Assembly: GCA_900550035.1 (NCBI GenBank)
Contig: URQS01000015.1
Location: 1 to 62,730 of the forward strand
Length of the DNA: 62,730 nucleotides
DNA from: an uncultured Prevotella sp.
GTDB lineage: Bacteria; Bacteroidota; Bacteroidia; Bacteroidales; Bacteroidaceae
Direction: 5' to 3'
Shown: positions 16,891 through 24,919 of the stretch, piece after piece
Position numbering within the stretch: position 1 is the first letter of the stretch
How the letters are laid out: each line of letters begins with the position of its first letter
Position numbers and translations under genes: made by a program
The notes under the pieces: generated by a model
Told to the model about the DNA's origin: nothing
Databases searched by the model: none
The model's input: only the letters and a program-made list of their open reading frames with translations

Positions 16891-18159
16891 GCAAGACCAA
16901 CTGGCAGCACCTGTAAGATTAACCTGTGAGGAACTACTGTAAGAACCTTTACAATCCTGACACCATTCATATACGTTACCACTCATATCATATATACCTA
17001 ATTCATTAGCTTGCTTTGAACCAACGGCATGAGTCTTTTTCCCACTATTGTCCAAATACCAAGCTACATCAGAAAGATTATTGCTGCCGCTATACTGATA
17101 CCCTCGGCTTTTGTTGCCGCCACGGGCAGCATATTCCCATTCGGCTTCGGTGGGAAGTCGGAACGTCTTGCCGGTTATACGGTTCAACTTGCTCAGGAAG
17201 TCCTGACAGTCGTCCCAACTAATTTGCTCTACTGGCAAGTTGTCCCCCTTATAATATGAAGGATTTTTACCCATCACGGCTTGCCATAAAGCCTGTGTTA
17301 CCTCGTATTTGCCAATATAATAGTCATTGGTCAGAGTAACACGATGGGTTGGTTTTTCCCATTCAGACGGATCCTTCATCTCTGGTGTCGCTCCCATGGT
17401 AAAAGTTCCTGCCTCAACACGAACCATATCGATGCTGATGCCATCCTTTACGAGGATGAAGATGTTATCACTATTAGCTACAGGAGCATGTACAACGGGC
17501 TGTTGAGCCACTGTTGGTTGAGAAACTGTACTTTGTTGTATTGCCACCGCTTCTCTCGTCAGAGTTATTTGCAGATTGCTGGGAGCTGAGGCCTTAAGTT
17601 TCACCATTCCTTCTTCTGACTCATATCCATCACAAGCCACAACATACGAGTGTTGACCTACGGGCAGCGTAGTCTGTGCTACGCCATTCTTTCCTTTCAC
17701 CATTTTGTTGTCCACAAGCACAGTGGCAGAACTTGGGGAATATCTTATTGAAAGAGTTTGTGTCTGCTGCGCTTGTTGTTGAGAGTTACCCAAAAGAGTA
17801 AGCACATACGTGCGGTTGCTCTCCAATCTATCCACTCCGTAGTCTTCAAATGTTACCATAAGCGGAAGATAATCTTTGGTTGTGATTTTTAATTGCCGTG
17901 ATCTCTGTGGCATATACACCCAAGTCTCATTCGTGTACTTAACAATGGGCTTGACAATATTTCCATCGAGATCAATAATATCTCCAACAAACAGCACTTT
18001 GACAACGGCACAGTTGCAGCCGTTCGAGTCTCTGCGTGACTGTGTTTGGGCTGTCAAGTCGCTTCCAGCAAGCTTGAAAGACTCGACTGTGAGCTTTTGC
18101 GCAAAGACTGATGATATTGCAGCAAAGAGCAGGAAGAAGGATAAAAGTATATTTCGCAT
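16768..18159 (-). CDS. Array paralogue 8: exported PEGA + FGE/C-type-lectin domain protein
   Basis: 463 residues: signal peptide (ending VFAQ), subtype-C N-terminal domain, one PEGA domain, Gln/Val/Pro linker, FGE-sulfatase domain with NPSYYK, VEQISWDDC and NVYEWCQDCKG. The DGR-type tail reads RVYRGGCWFSTARFCRSSFR. In transcription order it is the first array gene after the ATPase gene, whose stop lies only 18 nt upstream of its ATG. Apart from that insertion its 5' spacer resembles those of paralogues 6 and 7. Confidence 0.9.
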   Translation of the reverse strand: MRNILLSFFLLFAAISSVFAQKLTVESFKLAGSDLTAQTQSRRDSNGCNCAVVKVLFVGDIIDLDGNIVKPIVKYTNETWVYMPQRSRQLKITTKDYLPLMVTFEDYGVDRLESNRTYVLTLLGNSQQQAQQTQTLSIRYSPSSATVLVDNKMVKGKNGVAQTTLPVGQHSYVVACDGYESEEGMVKLKASAPSNLQITLTREAVAIQQSTVSQPTVAQQPVVHAPVANSDNIFILVKDGISIDMVRVEAGTFTMGATPEMKDPSEWEKPTHRVTLTNDYYIGKYEVTQALWQAVMGKNPSYYKGDNLPVEQISWDDCQDFLSKLNRITGKTFRLPTEAEWEYAARGGNKSRGYQYSGSNNLSDVAWYLDNSGKKTHAVGSKQANELGIYDMSGNVYEWCQDCKGSYSSSSQVNLTGAASWSCRVYRGGCWFSTARFCRSSFRNDNIPDRRANSLGLRLVLSE

Positions 18160-18177
18160 AATTATTGTTTATGTATA

Positions 18178-19437
18178 TCATGATTCACCATGTAGCACCC
18201 ATTTCCAAACAGGCACTATCTCTATTTTCAACCCATCACGCTCCATCTGTCCCTCATCCTCGTATGTCACAATCATTGCCTTTCTCAGCGGATATAAAGA
18301 ATTCAGGGCTACCAAGGCTTTTACCTCACGTTCCAATGTAGCCTCATCGCTCATCCTATAACTGGCTTGCACAGCCAGCCCCTCGTCGGGGACATAAAAG
18401 TCAACCTCTATATTGCGGTTGAAATAATAGATGCCACTGCCATACTTCTTGTATAATGTTATGGCACATAGGTTTTCCAACAATAGAGTGTCGGGGTTGT
18501 TGATGAAGAGGTGCAACAGTCCGTTGTCCACAAAATAATGCTTCTTCACCGTTTCTTTTTCTGTGAACTTTGAGGCATAGTTGTCTAATGATATCAACAA
18601 GCATGACTCCTGCAAGTATCTCACATACTCCATAATAGTTGACGGACTACATGGAACGCCTGTCGACTTAACCAAATTGCTCAATCTGTTCAACGAGCAG
18701 GGTTGCATCACACTTTCTGCCAAACGACGCACACACAAACGCAGGGCATCCTCGTTCTTTATCTTATGGCGCACGATAAGGTCGTTGAAGAATATGCGGT
18801 TGTACAAGCTGTTGAGCCAGATGCGCTTCTCGCGGAAGTTGACCAATTCAGGGAAGCCTCCCCATTCAAAGTAAGTTCTGAAATGACGCTGCAACTCATT
18901 AGCCTTTCTGCCATACTGCCATCCTCCTGCAATGTTTACACCGACAGCCGTAAGATATTCGCTAAAGCTATACGGAAAGACATTCACACTAAGATACCTG
19001 CCTCCCAAAACGGTCTCTATGTCACGGCTCAACATCTTGGCGTTGCTACCAGTGACATAAACACGATATTTCAAATTGGCAAGACGGCGCGCAAAGTTAG
19101 CCCAGTCGTCCACATTCTGTATCTCGTCAAAGAAGAATATCGGCTGACCGCTATACATGCTGTGGTAAGCCTGAAGTATAAGGTCGAACTCAGTAGCTGC
19201 CATCCCTTGCAGACGCTCGTCGTCGAAGTTGACATAAACAATATCCTCCAATTGCTTTCCCTCTGCCAATAATTGCTGCACACGCTGATACAACAAATAG
19301 GACTTTCCTGCCTGTCTTACGCCCACAAACACATAATTGCCATATTCTTCCAAATCAAGAGGACGCTCCACCAATGGTATGCTTCCTATATACTCTTGAT
19401 TCTCAGAGATTATCGTTCTAAATATTTCCTTATCCAT
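18178..19437 (-). CDS. AAA-type ATPase with C-terminal DUF4143
   Basis: 419 residues, cytoplasmic. Walker A is FVGVRQAGKSYL (near 33-44), Walker B FFFDEIQNVDDW (near 97-108). An arginine-rich AAA segment and a DUF4143 domain follow, with a PD-(D/E)XK-like core (GSGIYYFNRNIEVDFYV). Proteins of this family are common in Bacteroidetes in variable copy number; their role is poorly known, with links to DNA or conflict functions. It lies inside the lectin-domain array but has its own promoter and unrelated sequence, so I regard it as inserted cargo rather than part of the DGR machinery. Confidence 0.85.
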   Translation of the reverse strand: MDKEIFRTIISENQEYIGSIPLVERPLDLEEYGNYVFVGVRQAGKSYLLYQRVQQLLAEGKQLEDIVYVNFDDERLQGMAATEFDLILQAYHSMYSGQPIFFFDEIQNVDDWANFARRLANLKYRVYVTGSNAKMLSRDIETVLGGRYLSVNVFPYSFSEYLTAVGVNIAGGWQYGRKANELQRHFRTYFEWGGFPELVNFREKRIWLNSLYNRIFFNDLIVRHKIKNEDALRLCVRRLAESVMQPCSLNRLSNLVKSTGVPCSPSTIMEYVRYLQESCLLISLDNYASKFTEKETVKKHYFVDNGLLHLFINNPDTLLLENLCAITLYKKYGSGIYYFNRNIEVDFYVPDEGLAVQASYRMSDEATLEREVKALVALNSLYPLRKAMIVTYEDEGQMERDGLKIEIVPVWKWVLHGES

Positions 19438-19453
19438 ACTCTGCTTTTTCCTA

Positions 19454-19484
19454 CAAAGATATGATTTTTATTCGGTGGCGCAAA
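19454..19484 (-). promoter_or_regulatory. Promoter of the DUF4143 ATPase gene
   Basis: On the minus strand, TTTG (19484-19481), a 19-nt spacer and TATCTTTG (19461-19454) match the Bacteroidetes consensus exactly. It sits about 17 nt upstream of the ATG at 19437. Confidence 0.7.
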
Positions 19485-19523
19485 ATAAAATACGGTGATT
19501 TTATTCGGTGACAGCGAATAAAT
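19466..19523. repeat. Spacer repeat with TTATTCGGTGGC motifs, copy 3
   Basis: TTTTTATTCGGTGGCGCAAA, ATAAAATACGGTGATTTTAT and a CGAATAAA end match the spacer between paralogues 7 and 6. It overlaps the -33 region of the ATPase promoter. Confidence 0.6.
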
Positions 19524-19544
19524 GTCGGGGATAACCTTATCGTT

Positions 19545-19713
19545 TTGAGGCTTAGAACATTAATAATAAAAGTGGATAACGCTAAAGGCGTTACTCGGAT
19601 AAGACCAAGCGGAGCCCATGATCCATAAAATGGTCACCAGGAAAATAGATATTACGATATAACGAACGACAATACCATGCAATGTGTTGCTGGCTCCCCC
19701 CACGGGATACATA
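19545..19713 (-). repeat. DGR variable region and 3' flank, paralogue 9
   Basis: The last 40 codons plus the flank, whose proximal part has become a short hairpin (AACGC, TAAAG, GCGTT). The tail is the most altered of the eight (CRSLYR, FMDHGLRLVLSE). Confidence 0.75.
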
Positions 19714-20754
19714 GCCGATTCCACTCACTGCACCTGTAGGATTGACTTGTGGCGAACTACTGTAAGAACCCTTCCAATCCTGACACAGTTCCCACACGTT
19801 ACCAGTCATATCATATATGCCTAATTCATTAGCTTGTTTAGAACCTACAGGATGTGTCGTACCTCTACTATTTTTTTTATACCAAGCAACAGCTGAGATA
19901 TTATTGCTACCACTATACTGATAGCCTCGGCTCTTCTTTCCACCACGAGCGGCATACTCCCATTCGGCTTCTGTAGGAAGACGGAAATTCTTGCCTGTTA
20001 TAATGTTCAGCTTGCTAAGGAATTCCTGACAGTCTTCCATACTAACCTGCTCTACGGGCAAGTTTATACCCTTAAAGTATGATGGATTATTTCCCATCAC
20101 GGCTTTCCATAAAGCCTGAGTTACCTCGTATCTACCTATATAAAAATCGTTGGTCAGAGTTACTTGATGAGCAGGCATTTCTTCTGAACCAGATTCTTTC
20201 ATCTCTGGTGTTGCTCCCATTATAAATGTTCCTGCTTCAACACGAACCATCTCGATACTGATGCCATCCTTTACATGTATTGAAATAGTATTGTCAGAAA
20301 CTGTTGGATGGGGTTGAGCCGTGGATTGTTGAGGATTTAAGGACTGATTTGTCATATTAGGAGTTATCGCATATTGTGGATATGTAACGACAATCAACTC
20401 ATACGTGCGGTTACTCTCCAACTTCTCCACACCATAGTCGGAAAACGTCACCATGACGGGGGCATAGTTGGCATGCTTCACCTTCAGCTGTCGGTTGCCT
20501 TGCGGCATATACACCCAATATTCGCCAGTCTTGTTCTCCACATTGCCCATGATGCTGCCCTCAAACTGCACACCTTGAAGTCCGATGCCAACCTTGATTA
20601 ACGCACAGTTGCGGTCGTTAAGGTCCTTGCGTGGCTGAGTCTGGGCTGTCAAGTCGCTTCCAGCGAGCTTGAAGGACTCGACTGTGAGCTTTTGCGCAAA
20701 GACTGATGAGATTGCAGCAAAGAACAATACGATGAATAGAAGTATTTTACGCAT
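19591..20754 (-). CDS. Array paralogue 9: exported FGE/C-type-lectin domain protein (short form)
   Basis: I take the start at ATG 20754, which gives a signal peptide like the other paralogues (MRKILLFIVLFFAAISSVFA) and the same 387-residue length as paralogues 2-4. The frame stays open 38 codons further up, but that part is spacer. Layout: subtype-A N-terminal domain, VTYPQYAITPN linker, FGE-sulfatase domain. Its secondary sites are unusual: IKVKDG-type start changed to IHVKDG, EEMPAHQV, NVWELCQDW. The DGR-type tail contains RGGSQQHIAWYCRSLYR, with the Trp of RGGSW lost. Confidence 0.87.
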   Translation of the reverse strand: MRKILLFIVLFFAAISSVFAQKLTVESFKLAGSDLTAQTQPRKDLNDRNCALIKVGIGLQGVQFEGSIMGNVENKTGEYWVYMPQGNRQLKVKHANYAPVMVTFSDYGVEKLESNRTYELIVVTYPQYAITPNMTNQSLNPQQSTAQPHPTVSDNTISIHVKDGISIEMVRVEAGTFIMGATPEMKESGSEEMPAHQVTLTNDFYIGRYEVTQALWKAVMGNNPSYFKGINLPVEQVSMEDCQEFLSKLNIITGKNFRLPTEAEWEYAARGGKKSRGYQYSGSNNISAVAWYKKNSRGTTHPVGSKQANELGIYDMTGNVWELCQDWKGSYSSSPQVNPTGAVSGIGYVSRGGSQQHIAWYCRSLYRNIYFPGDHFMDHGLRLVLSE

Positions 20755-20866
20755 AAGATTTATTTTCATTTGTTTTTCCGGCTTCGCCGGAGTCTTAAGC
20801 AACTGTTCTAATTTATTGATAAGTAACAGTTCGGAACTATCGTTGCATATAGTAGGAGGGCAGGAC

Positions 20867-20943
20867 AATCATGGCAGAGTGGGTATGGCAGGGATGCCAT
20901 ACCCTCCTACGGATTGCTAATATATAAAGATTAATATGAACAA
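20867..20943 (-). repeat. Dispersed ~75-bp palindromic repeat, copy 2
   Basis: Inverted copy of the 6701-6777 element. Its central hairpin is perfect (GGGTATGGCA, GGGA, TGCCATACCC). It lies in the 270-nt spacer between paralogues 10 and 9, which otherwise holds only short spacer repeats. Confidence 0.7.
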
Positions 20944-20972
20944 ATTTTAGCCCTTATAAAAGACATATCGTT

Positions 20973-21147
20973 TTGAGACTTAGGACATTAATAATAAGAG
21001 CGGATAACTCGAAACAAGAAGTCGTTACTCGGAGAGGACTAAGCGGAGCCCGAGTCTGTAGCCTTTGTCGCTAGGTGAGTTGAAGTAACGGTGGGACGAG
21101 CGACAGCACCAGGCACTTTCATGCCAGCTACCCCCACGGCTCACGCG
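20973..21147 (-). repeat. DGR variable region and 3' flank, paralogue 10
   Basis: The last 40 codons plus the full shared flank. Variable codons include AGC, AGC, CAT-GAA-AGT, TGC, CAC, TAC-TTC-AAC, AGC and GGC-TAC. Two (GAA, AAA) do not end in C or T. Confidence 0.85.
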
Positions 21148-22764
21148 GTCAGACCCACTATTAGCACCTGTAGGATTTACCTGTAAGGAGCTACTGTAAG
21201 AGCCACACCTACCCTGACACCATTCATATACGTTACCACTCATATCATATATGCCTAATTCATTAGCTTTCTTAGAACCTACAGCATGAGTCTTGTAACC
21301 GCTATTATCTTCATACCACGCCACATCAGATAGATTATTGCTGCCGCTATACTGATAACCTCGACTCTTGTTTCCACCACGGGCAGCATATTCCCATTCG
21401 GCTTCAGTGGGGAGACGGAACGTCTTACCTGTTATTCTATTCAGCTTGCTGATGAATTCCTGGCAGTCATCCCTACTAACATACTCTACTGGCAAGTTGT
21501 CACCCTTATAAACCGAAGGATTGTTGCCCATAACCGCTTGCCATAAATCCTGAGTAACCTCGTATTTACCAATATAATAATCGTTGGTAAGAGTAACTTG
21601 ATGGGCTGGTTTTTCATTATAATTTGGATCCTTCATCTCTGATGTTGCTCCCATTGTGAACGTTCCAGCCTCAACACGAACCATATCAATGCTGATGCCA
21701 TCCTTTACCGGGATGGTTATTGTGCCGGTTGTCAACTCTCCCGACAGAGAAGCTGTCTGACCCTCCAAGATGCTTACAGTCTTGCTGTCCGTGCCATAGC
21801 CGTCTTTTTTAATTTCCACCTTATAACTGCCCACCAAGATGCCATTAAACACACGTGGGCTTTGACCAACCTTCTTACCGTCGACGTAGACATCAGCCCC
21901 AAATGGCTTATAGTTTACAGAAAGGTTGCCTTGTATGGCTGCGAGTTCGGTAAAAGCCACATCAAGTTTCTGTTGTTGAGACAGATTGATAGTGCGCTGT
22001 TGACTGCGGTAGCCCTCCTTCTTTGCCTCGATAAGGTGCATACCCTCTTTTAGGCTTCCAGTCCAAGGAATAGTGCCAACGGATTTCTTGTCGACATATA
22101 GCGATACGGCAGGTGTAGGGCAAGTGACTGAGACAGAAGCCATAGCAGAAACAAGGCTGACGTTGATGGGAGTCATGTCACTGTTGCTGATGGTGAACGA
22201 ACCACTCTTGGAGATATAACCTCCTGCCTCCACCTTATATGTATGACTGCCATAAGGAAGCATGGCAGAATACTCACCGTCGGTGGATACCGTCTGCTGA
22301 TTACCGTCGATGGTGACGACTGCATTCTTGGGATTAACGGTGAGTGCATAAAAGTTGCCTCCGGCATCAGCAGGCTCTGTGCTGCCTGAAGGCTTTGACA
22401 ATGTAAGGATGTATGTCATTCCACTCTCTACCTTGCCAACACCATAGTCGTAGAAATTGACCATAAGGGGAGTGTAGTTCTTGTGTAGAACTTGAAGCAT
22501 AGAGACACCCTTAGGCATATACACCCAATACTCGCCCAACTTCTGAATGGGTTCGCCCATAATGCTACCGTCAAACTTAACGCCATCGAGAGCGATGCCC
22601 ACCTTTACAAGAGCACAATTAAGATTATTGAGGTCCTTGCGAGGGTGCGATTGGGCAGTGATGTCGTTTGAGGCAAGCTTGAAGGACTCCACCTTGAGCT
22701 TTTGGGCAAAGACAGCAGACATTATTGCAAAAAGCATGAAAAAGGATAATAATATCTTTCGCAT
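21025..22764 (-). CDS. Array paralogue 10: exported triple-PEGA + FGE/C-type-lectin domain protein
   Basis: 579 residues, the longest member. Signal peptide (ending VFAQ), subtype-B N-terminal domain, then three PEGA domains in series (about 135-205, 206-275, 276-345; DGNQQTV, YVDKKSVGTIPW, YVDGKKVGQSP), then the FGE-sulfatase domain. PEGA repeats are small beta domains found in envelope proteins; three would hold the lectin domain further from the membrane. The DGR-type tail reads RVSRGGSWHESAWCCRSSHR. It is the first array gene transcribed, 27 nt after the kinase gene, which ties the array to the signalling genes. Confidence 0.9.
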   Translation of the reverse strand: MRKILLSFFMLFAIMSAVFAQKLKVESFKLASNDITAQSHPRKDLNNLNCALVKVGIALDGVKFDGSIMGEPIQKLGEYWVYMPKGVSMLQVLHKNYTPLMVNFYDYGVGKVESGMTYILTLSKPSGSTEPADAGGNFYALTVNPKNAVVTIDGNQQTVSTDGEYSAMLPYGSHTYKVEAGGYISKSGSFTISNSDMTPINVSLVSAMASVSVTCPTPAVSLYVDKKSVGTIPWTGSLKEGMHLIEAKKEGYRSQQRTINLSQQQKLDVAFTELAAIQGNLSVNYKPFGADVYVDGKKVGQSPRVFNGILVGSYKVEIKKDGYGTDSKTVSILEGQTASLSGELTTGTITIPVKDGISIDMVRVEAGTFTMGATSEMKDPNYNEKPAHQVTLTNDYYIGKYEVTQDLWQAVMGNNPSVYKGDNLPVEYVSRDDCQEFISKLNRITGKTFRLPTEAEWEYAARGGNKSRGYQYSGSNNLSDVAWYEDNSGYKTHAVGSKKANELGIYDMSGNVYEWCQGRCGSYSSSLQVNPTGANSGSDRVSRGGSWHESAWCCRSSHRYFNSPSDKGYRLGLRLVLSE

Positions 22765-22791
22765 GATTGTTGTTGTTCTTTTATAATGTTA

Positions 22792-24306
22792 TTATCTGAT
22801 GACAGTGTCTATCTTCTTTCCATCACGGTAGAGACCACCATTCTGAACCACTCCGTTTTCGCAGTAGCCAATGATATAATCGCCTGCTTGAGGGGTCATA
22901 GAACAACCGCTAATGGCATGAGAGCTATGGAACTTCATTGTGCCCTCACCATGAGGCTTGCCGTTAAGCAGACCACCAGTCCATGTGGCATAACCAAGAT
23001 TTACTGTGCCAGACTTGGGAGAAGGAGTAGGCTTGGGAGATGGGGTAGGAGTTGGTTTTAGCTCCTCCTTTTTAGGAGTTGGCTTTTGCTCCTCTTTTTT
23101 AGAGTCTGTATCTAAATGAGTTTTAACAATTTCTATAGACGTTTTCTTTTCAGTGTCAGCTGTGGCAGACGTGGAGTCCTTCTTCTGAGACGGCAAAGTA
23201 TCGTTAGTTGCTGGAGTTTGCTCAGTAGCATTGCTCCCGCCACCTTTATAGAATTTATCCCAGGCAAACCATCCGCCAAGAGCCACTACAGCCACACATG
23301 CTATAGCAATGAGTTTGGTACCGATAGGCTTAGGAGAATCAGGAATGATAGGGTCGGTTGGAGTACGTCCGTCGCCTGTATTATTAGAGGATGAGCCGTT
23401 GGCAGTTGAAGGTTTGCCATGCTCCAATATATTCTGGAAGGAAGCAATATCGTTAGGTCGGTCGGCAGCGTCCTTAAGCAATCCGCATATAATGGCATCC
23501 ATAGTGTTCGACGACACAGATTCAGGCAATGTCTTATAGATTTTGTGAATACTTTGCTCCTCAGCGTCACACGGGTCAACACCGCTAAGCATATAAAGCA
23601 ATGTGGCAGCAAGCGAATAGATGTCGAGCGAGGGAGAGAAGGTGCTGACGTTTTGTTTCAGTTCCAAAGGAGAATAGCCCTTGGAATAGCCACGGATGCC
23701 CTTATCCTTTTTAGGTTTGCCATTAACGAAATACATAGCCTGACCGAAGTCAATCAATACAGGTTTTATGGTGTTGCCATGCCTAACCATCATGATATTG
23801 TCGGGCTTGATGTCGAGATGCAGGATGTTGCGGTTGTGCAGATAGGCAAGAGCACTCGTAAGCGGCAAGATGATGCCTTTGGCTTGAGACTCCTGCAATG
23901 CCCCACAATTCTCAGCCACATACTGATAGAGCGACACATTGCCGAGATAGCTCATGACATAATACACAGTGTTGTTCTGCTCGAACACCTCGTTCACAGG
24001 CACTATGTTGTCGTGCTTGAGCGAGTGCAGAATCTCAGCCTCAGTCTTGAAGTCGGTTTTGGCACTTTTAAACGCCTGCTGGTTTTCAGCAGCCACCACA
24101 ACATTGCCATTGGCATCCCTTGAGCAAATCTTGCCAATAAAGAACTCCTTGATGGTGAATGTGGCAGTCTGCGGAATGTTGCCCACCATTATTTGAGCAG
24201 TTGCACGATAGGTGATGCCAAAGCCACCACTATGCAATGGCTCAGCTATAGTATAAAGAACGGCTCCTTTCAAAGAGGAGCCGATAGTTAGAGCGTTATG
24301 TATCAT
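22792..24306 (-). CDS. Hanks-type Ser/Thr protein kinase with membrane anchor and MORN tail
   Basis: 504 residues. The cytoplasmic kinase domain (about 10-290) has a glycine loop SGGFGITYRA, an IKEFF lysine, catalytic loop HLDIKPDNIM (HLD instead of HRD), DFG-type metal site LIDFGQA and an SPLE in place of APE. A transmembrane helix follows (IAIACVAVVALGGWFAW, about 330-348), then a Thr/Pro/Lys linker and a C-terminal MORN-like repeat (WTGGLLNGKPHGEGTMKF) on the far side of the membrane. Between an FHA gene and the lectin array, it is the likely phosphotransfer core; FHA proteins would read the marks and the PP2C protein at 5784-6635 would erase them. Confidence 0.92.
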   Translation of the reverse strand: MIHNALTIGSSLKGAVLYTIAEPLHSGGFGITYRATAQIMVGNIPQTATFTIKEFFIGKICSRDANGNVVVAAENQQAFKSAKTDFKTEAEILHSLKHDNIVPVNEVFEQNNTVYYVMSYLGNVSLYQYVAENCGALQESQAKGIILPLTSALAYLHNRNILHLDIKPDNIMMVRHGNTIKPVLIDFGQAMYFVNGKPKKDKGIRGYSKGYSPLELKQNVSTFSPSLDIYSLAATLLYMLSGVDPCDAEEQSIHKIYKTLPESVSSNTMDAIICGLLKDAADRPNDIASFQNILEHGKPSTANGSSSNNTGDGRTPTDPIIPDSPKPIGTKLIAIACVAVVALGGWFAWDKFYKGGGSNATEQTPATNDTLPSQKKDSTSATADTEKKTSIEIVKTHLDTDSKKEEQKPTPKKEELKPTPTPSPKPTPSPKSGTVNLGYATWTGGLLNGKPHGEGTMKFHSSHAISGCSMTPQAGDYIIGYCENGVVQNGGLYRDGKKIDTVIR

Positions 24307-24311
24307 GTTGT

Positions 24312-24908
24312 TTATTTAGAAAGACAAAAATGAGTTCTACCAAGCACAAACTCCTGGTTTGGCTGGATATAAATAGAAGTGCCCTCGGCAATAGGTTTGC
24401 CAGAGAGATAAACGGGATTTTTGGAACGGTTGACAGAGAACAGATACTTATAGGAGCTGCCTACAGCCTCAACCGTTATAGTAACAGAGCGATGGCTGAT
24501 GGTACGGTCGCCCTCAATCATGATGTCGGAAGGCGACTGCGGGTCGAACATACCAATGGTGTTGGCACCCAGATGTAGCTCATGAAACTTATCCTTGTTG
24601 TAGAAATGCTTCTTTTTCTGCAACAGTCGGGCAATAACACCCGAAGGAGTGCCACCAGTGTTTACAATAGGGTCGGTGACGGGATGAGACCCTCCTTGCT
24701 GTTGCTGCGCATTAGATTGTTGCTGTGTGGCACCATTGCCAAGATGAATTTCCTTCTGTGTGATTTTCACACCAAAAACATGTCCGCATTGCTGTTGCGG
24801 ACATTTAAGTTTTACCACACAACCCTGCTCAGGCATATAGAACTTCACAACCTGTCCGCATTTGGGACATTTGGCTGCCATTACTTTTCTTTTATTATCT
24901 TCTGCCAT
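24312..24908 (-). CDS. Zinc-ribbon + FHA domain protein
   Basis: 198 residues, cytoplasmic. Residues 13-45 form a zinc ribbon (CPKCGQ with CPQQQCGHVF, MJ0042-like). A Gln/Gly linker leads to a C-terminal FHA domain (about 110-198; GANTIGM, DRTISHRSVTI, FVLGRTHFCL). FHA domains bind phosphothreonine, so it should read marks set by the kinase. Its stop is 5 nt before the kinase start, so the two are probably coupled. It mirrors the FHA gene at 25710-26357, which has its zinc ribbon at the other end. Confidence 0.88.
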   Translation of the reverse strand: MAEDNKRKVMAAKCPKCGQVVKFYMPEQGCVVKLKCPQQQCGHVFGVKITQKEIHLGNGATQQQSNAQQQQGGSHPVTDPIVNTGGTPSGVIARLLQKKKHFYNKDKFHELHLGANTIGMFDPQSPSDIMIEGDRTISHRSVTITVEAVGSSYKYLFSVNRSKNPVYLSGKPIAEGTSIYIQPNQEFVLGRTHFCLSK

Positions 24909-24919
24909 ATTGAAATTCC

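Noticed and set aside
18178..19437. DUF4143 ATPase as part of the DGR machinery
   Set aside because: It has no RT or Avd features, has its own promoter, and the family is widespread without DGRs.
19591..20868. 425-residue start for array paralogue 9
   Set aside because: The extra 38 codons are spacer sequence; ATG 20754 gives the common signal peptide and length.
6964..22764. Array genes as true formylglycine-generating enzymes
   Set aside because: The tails are hypervariable, no sulfatase gene is near, and ten exported copies fit ligand binders better. Only the fold is shared.
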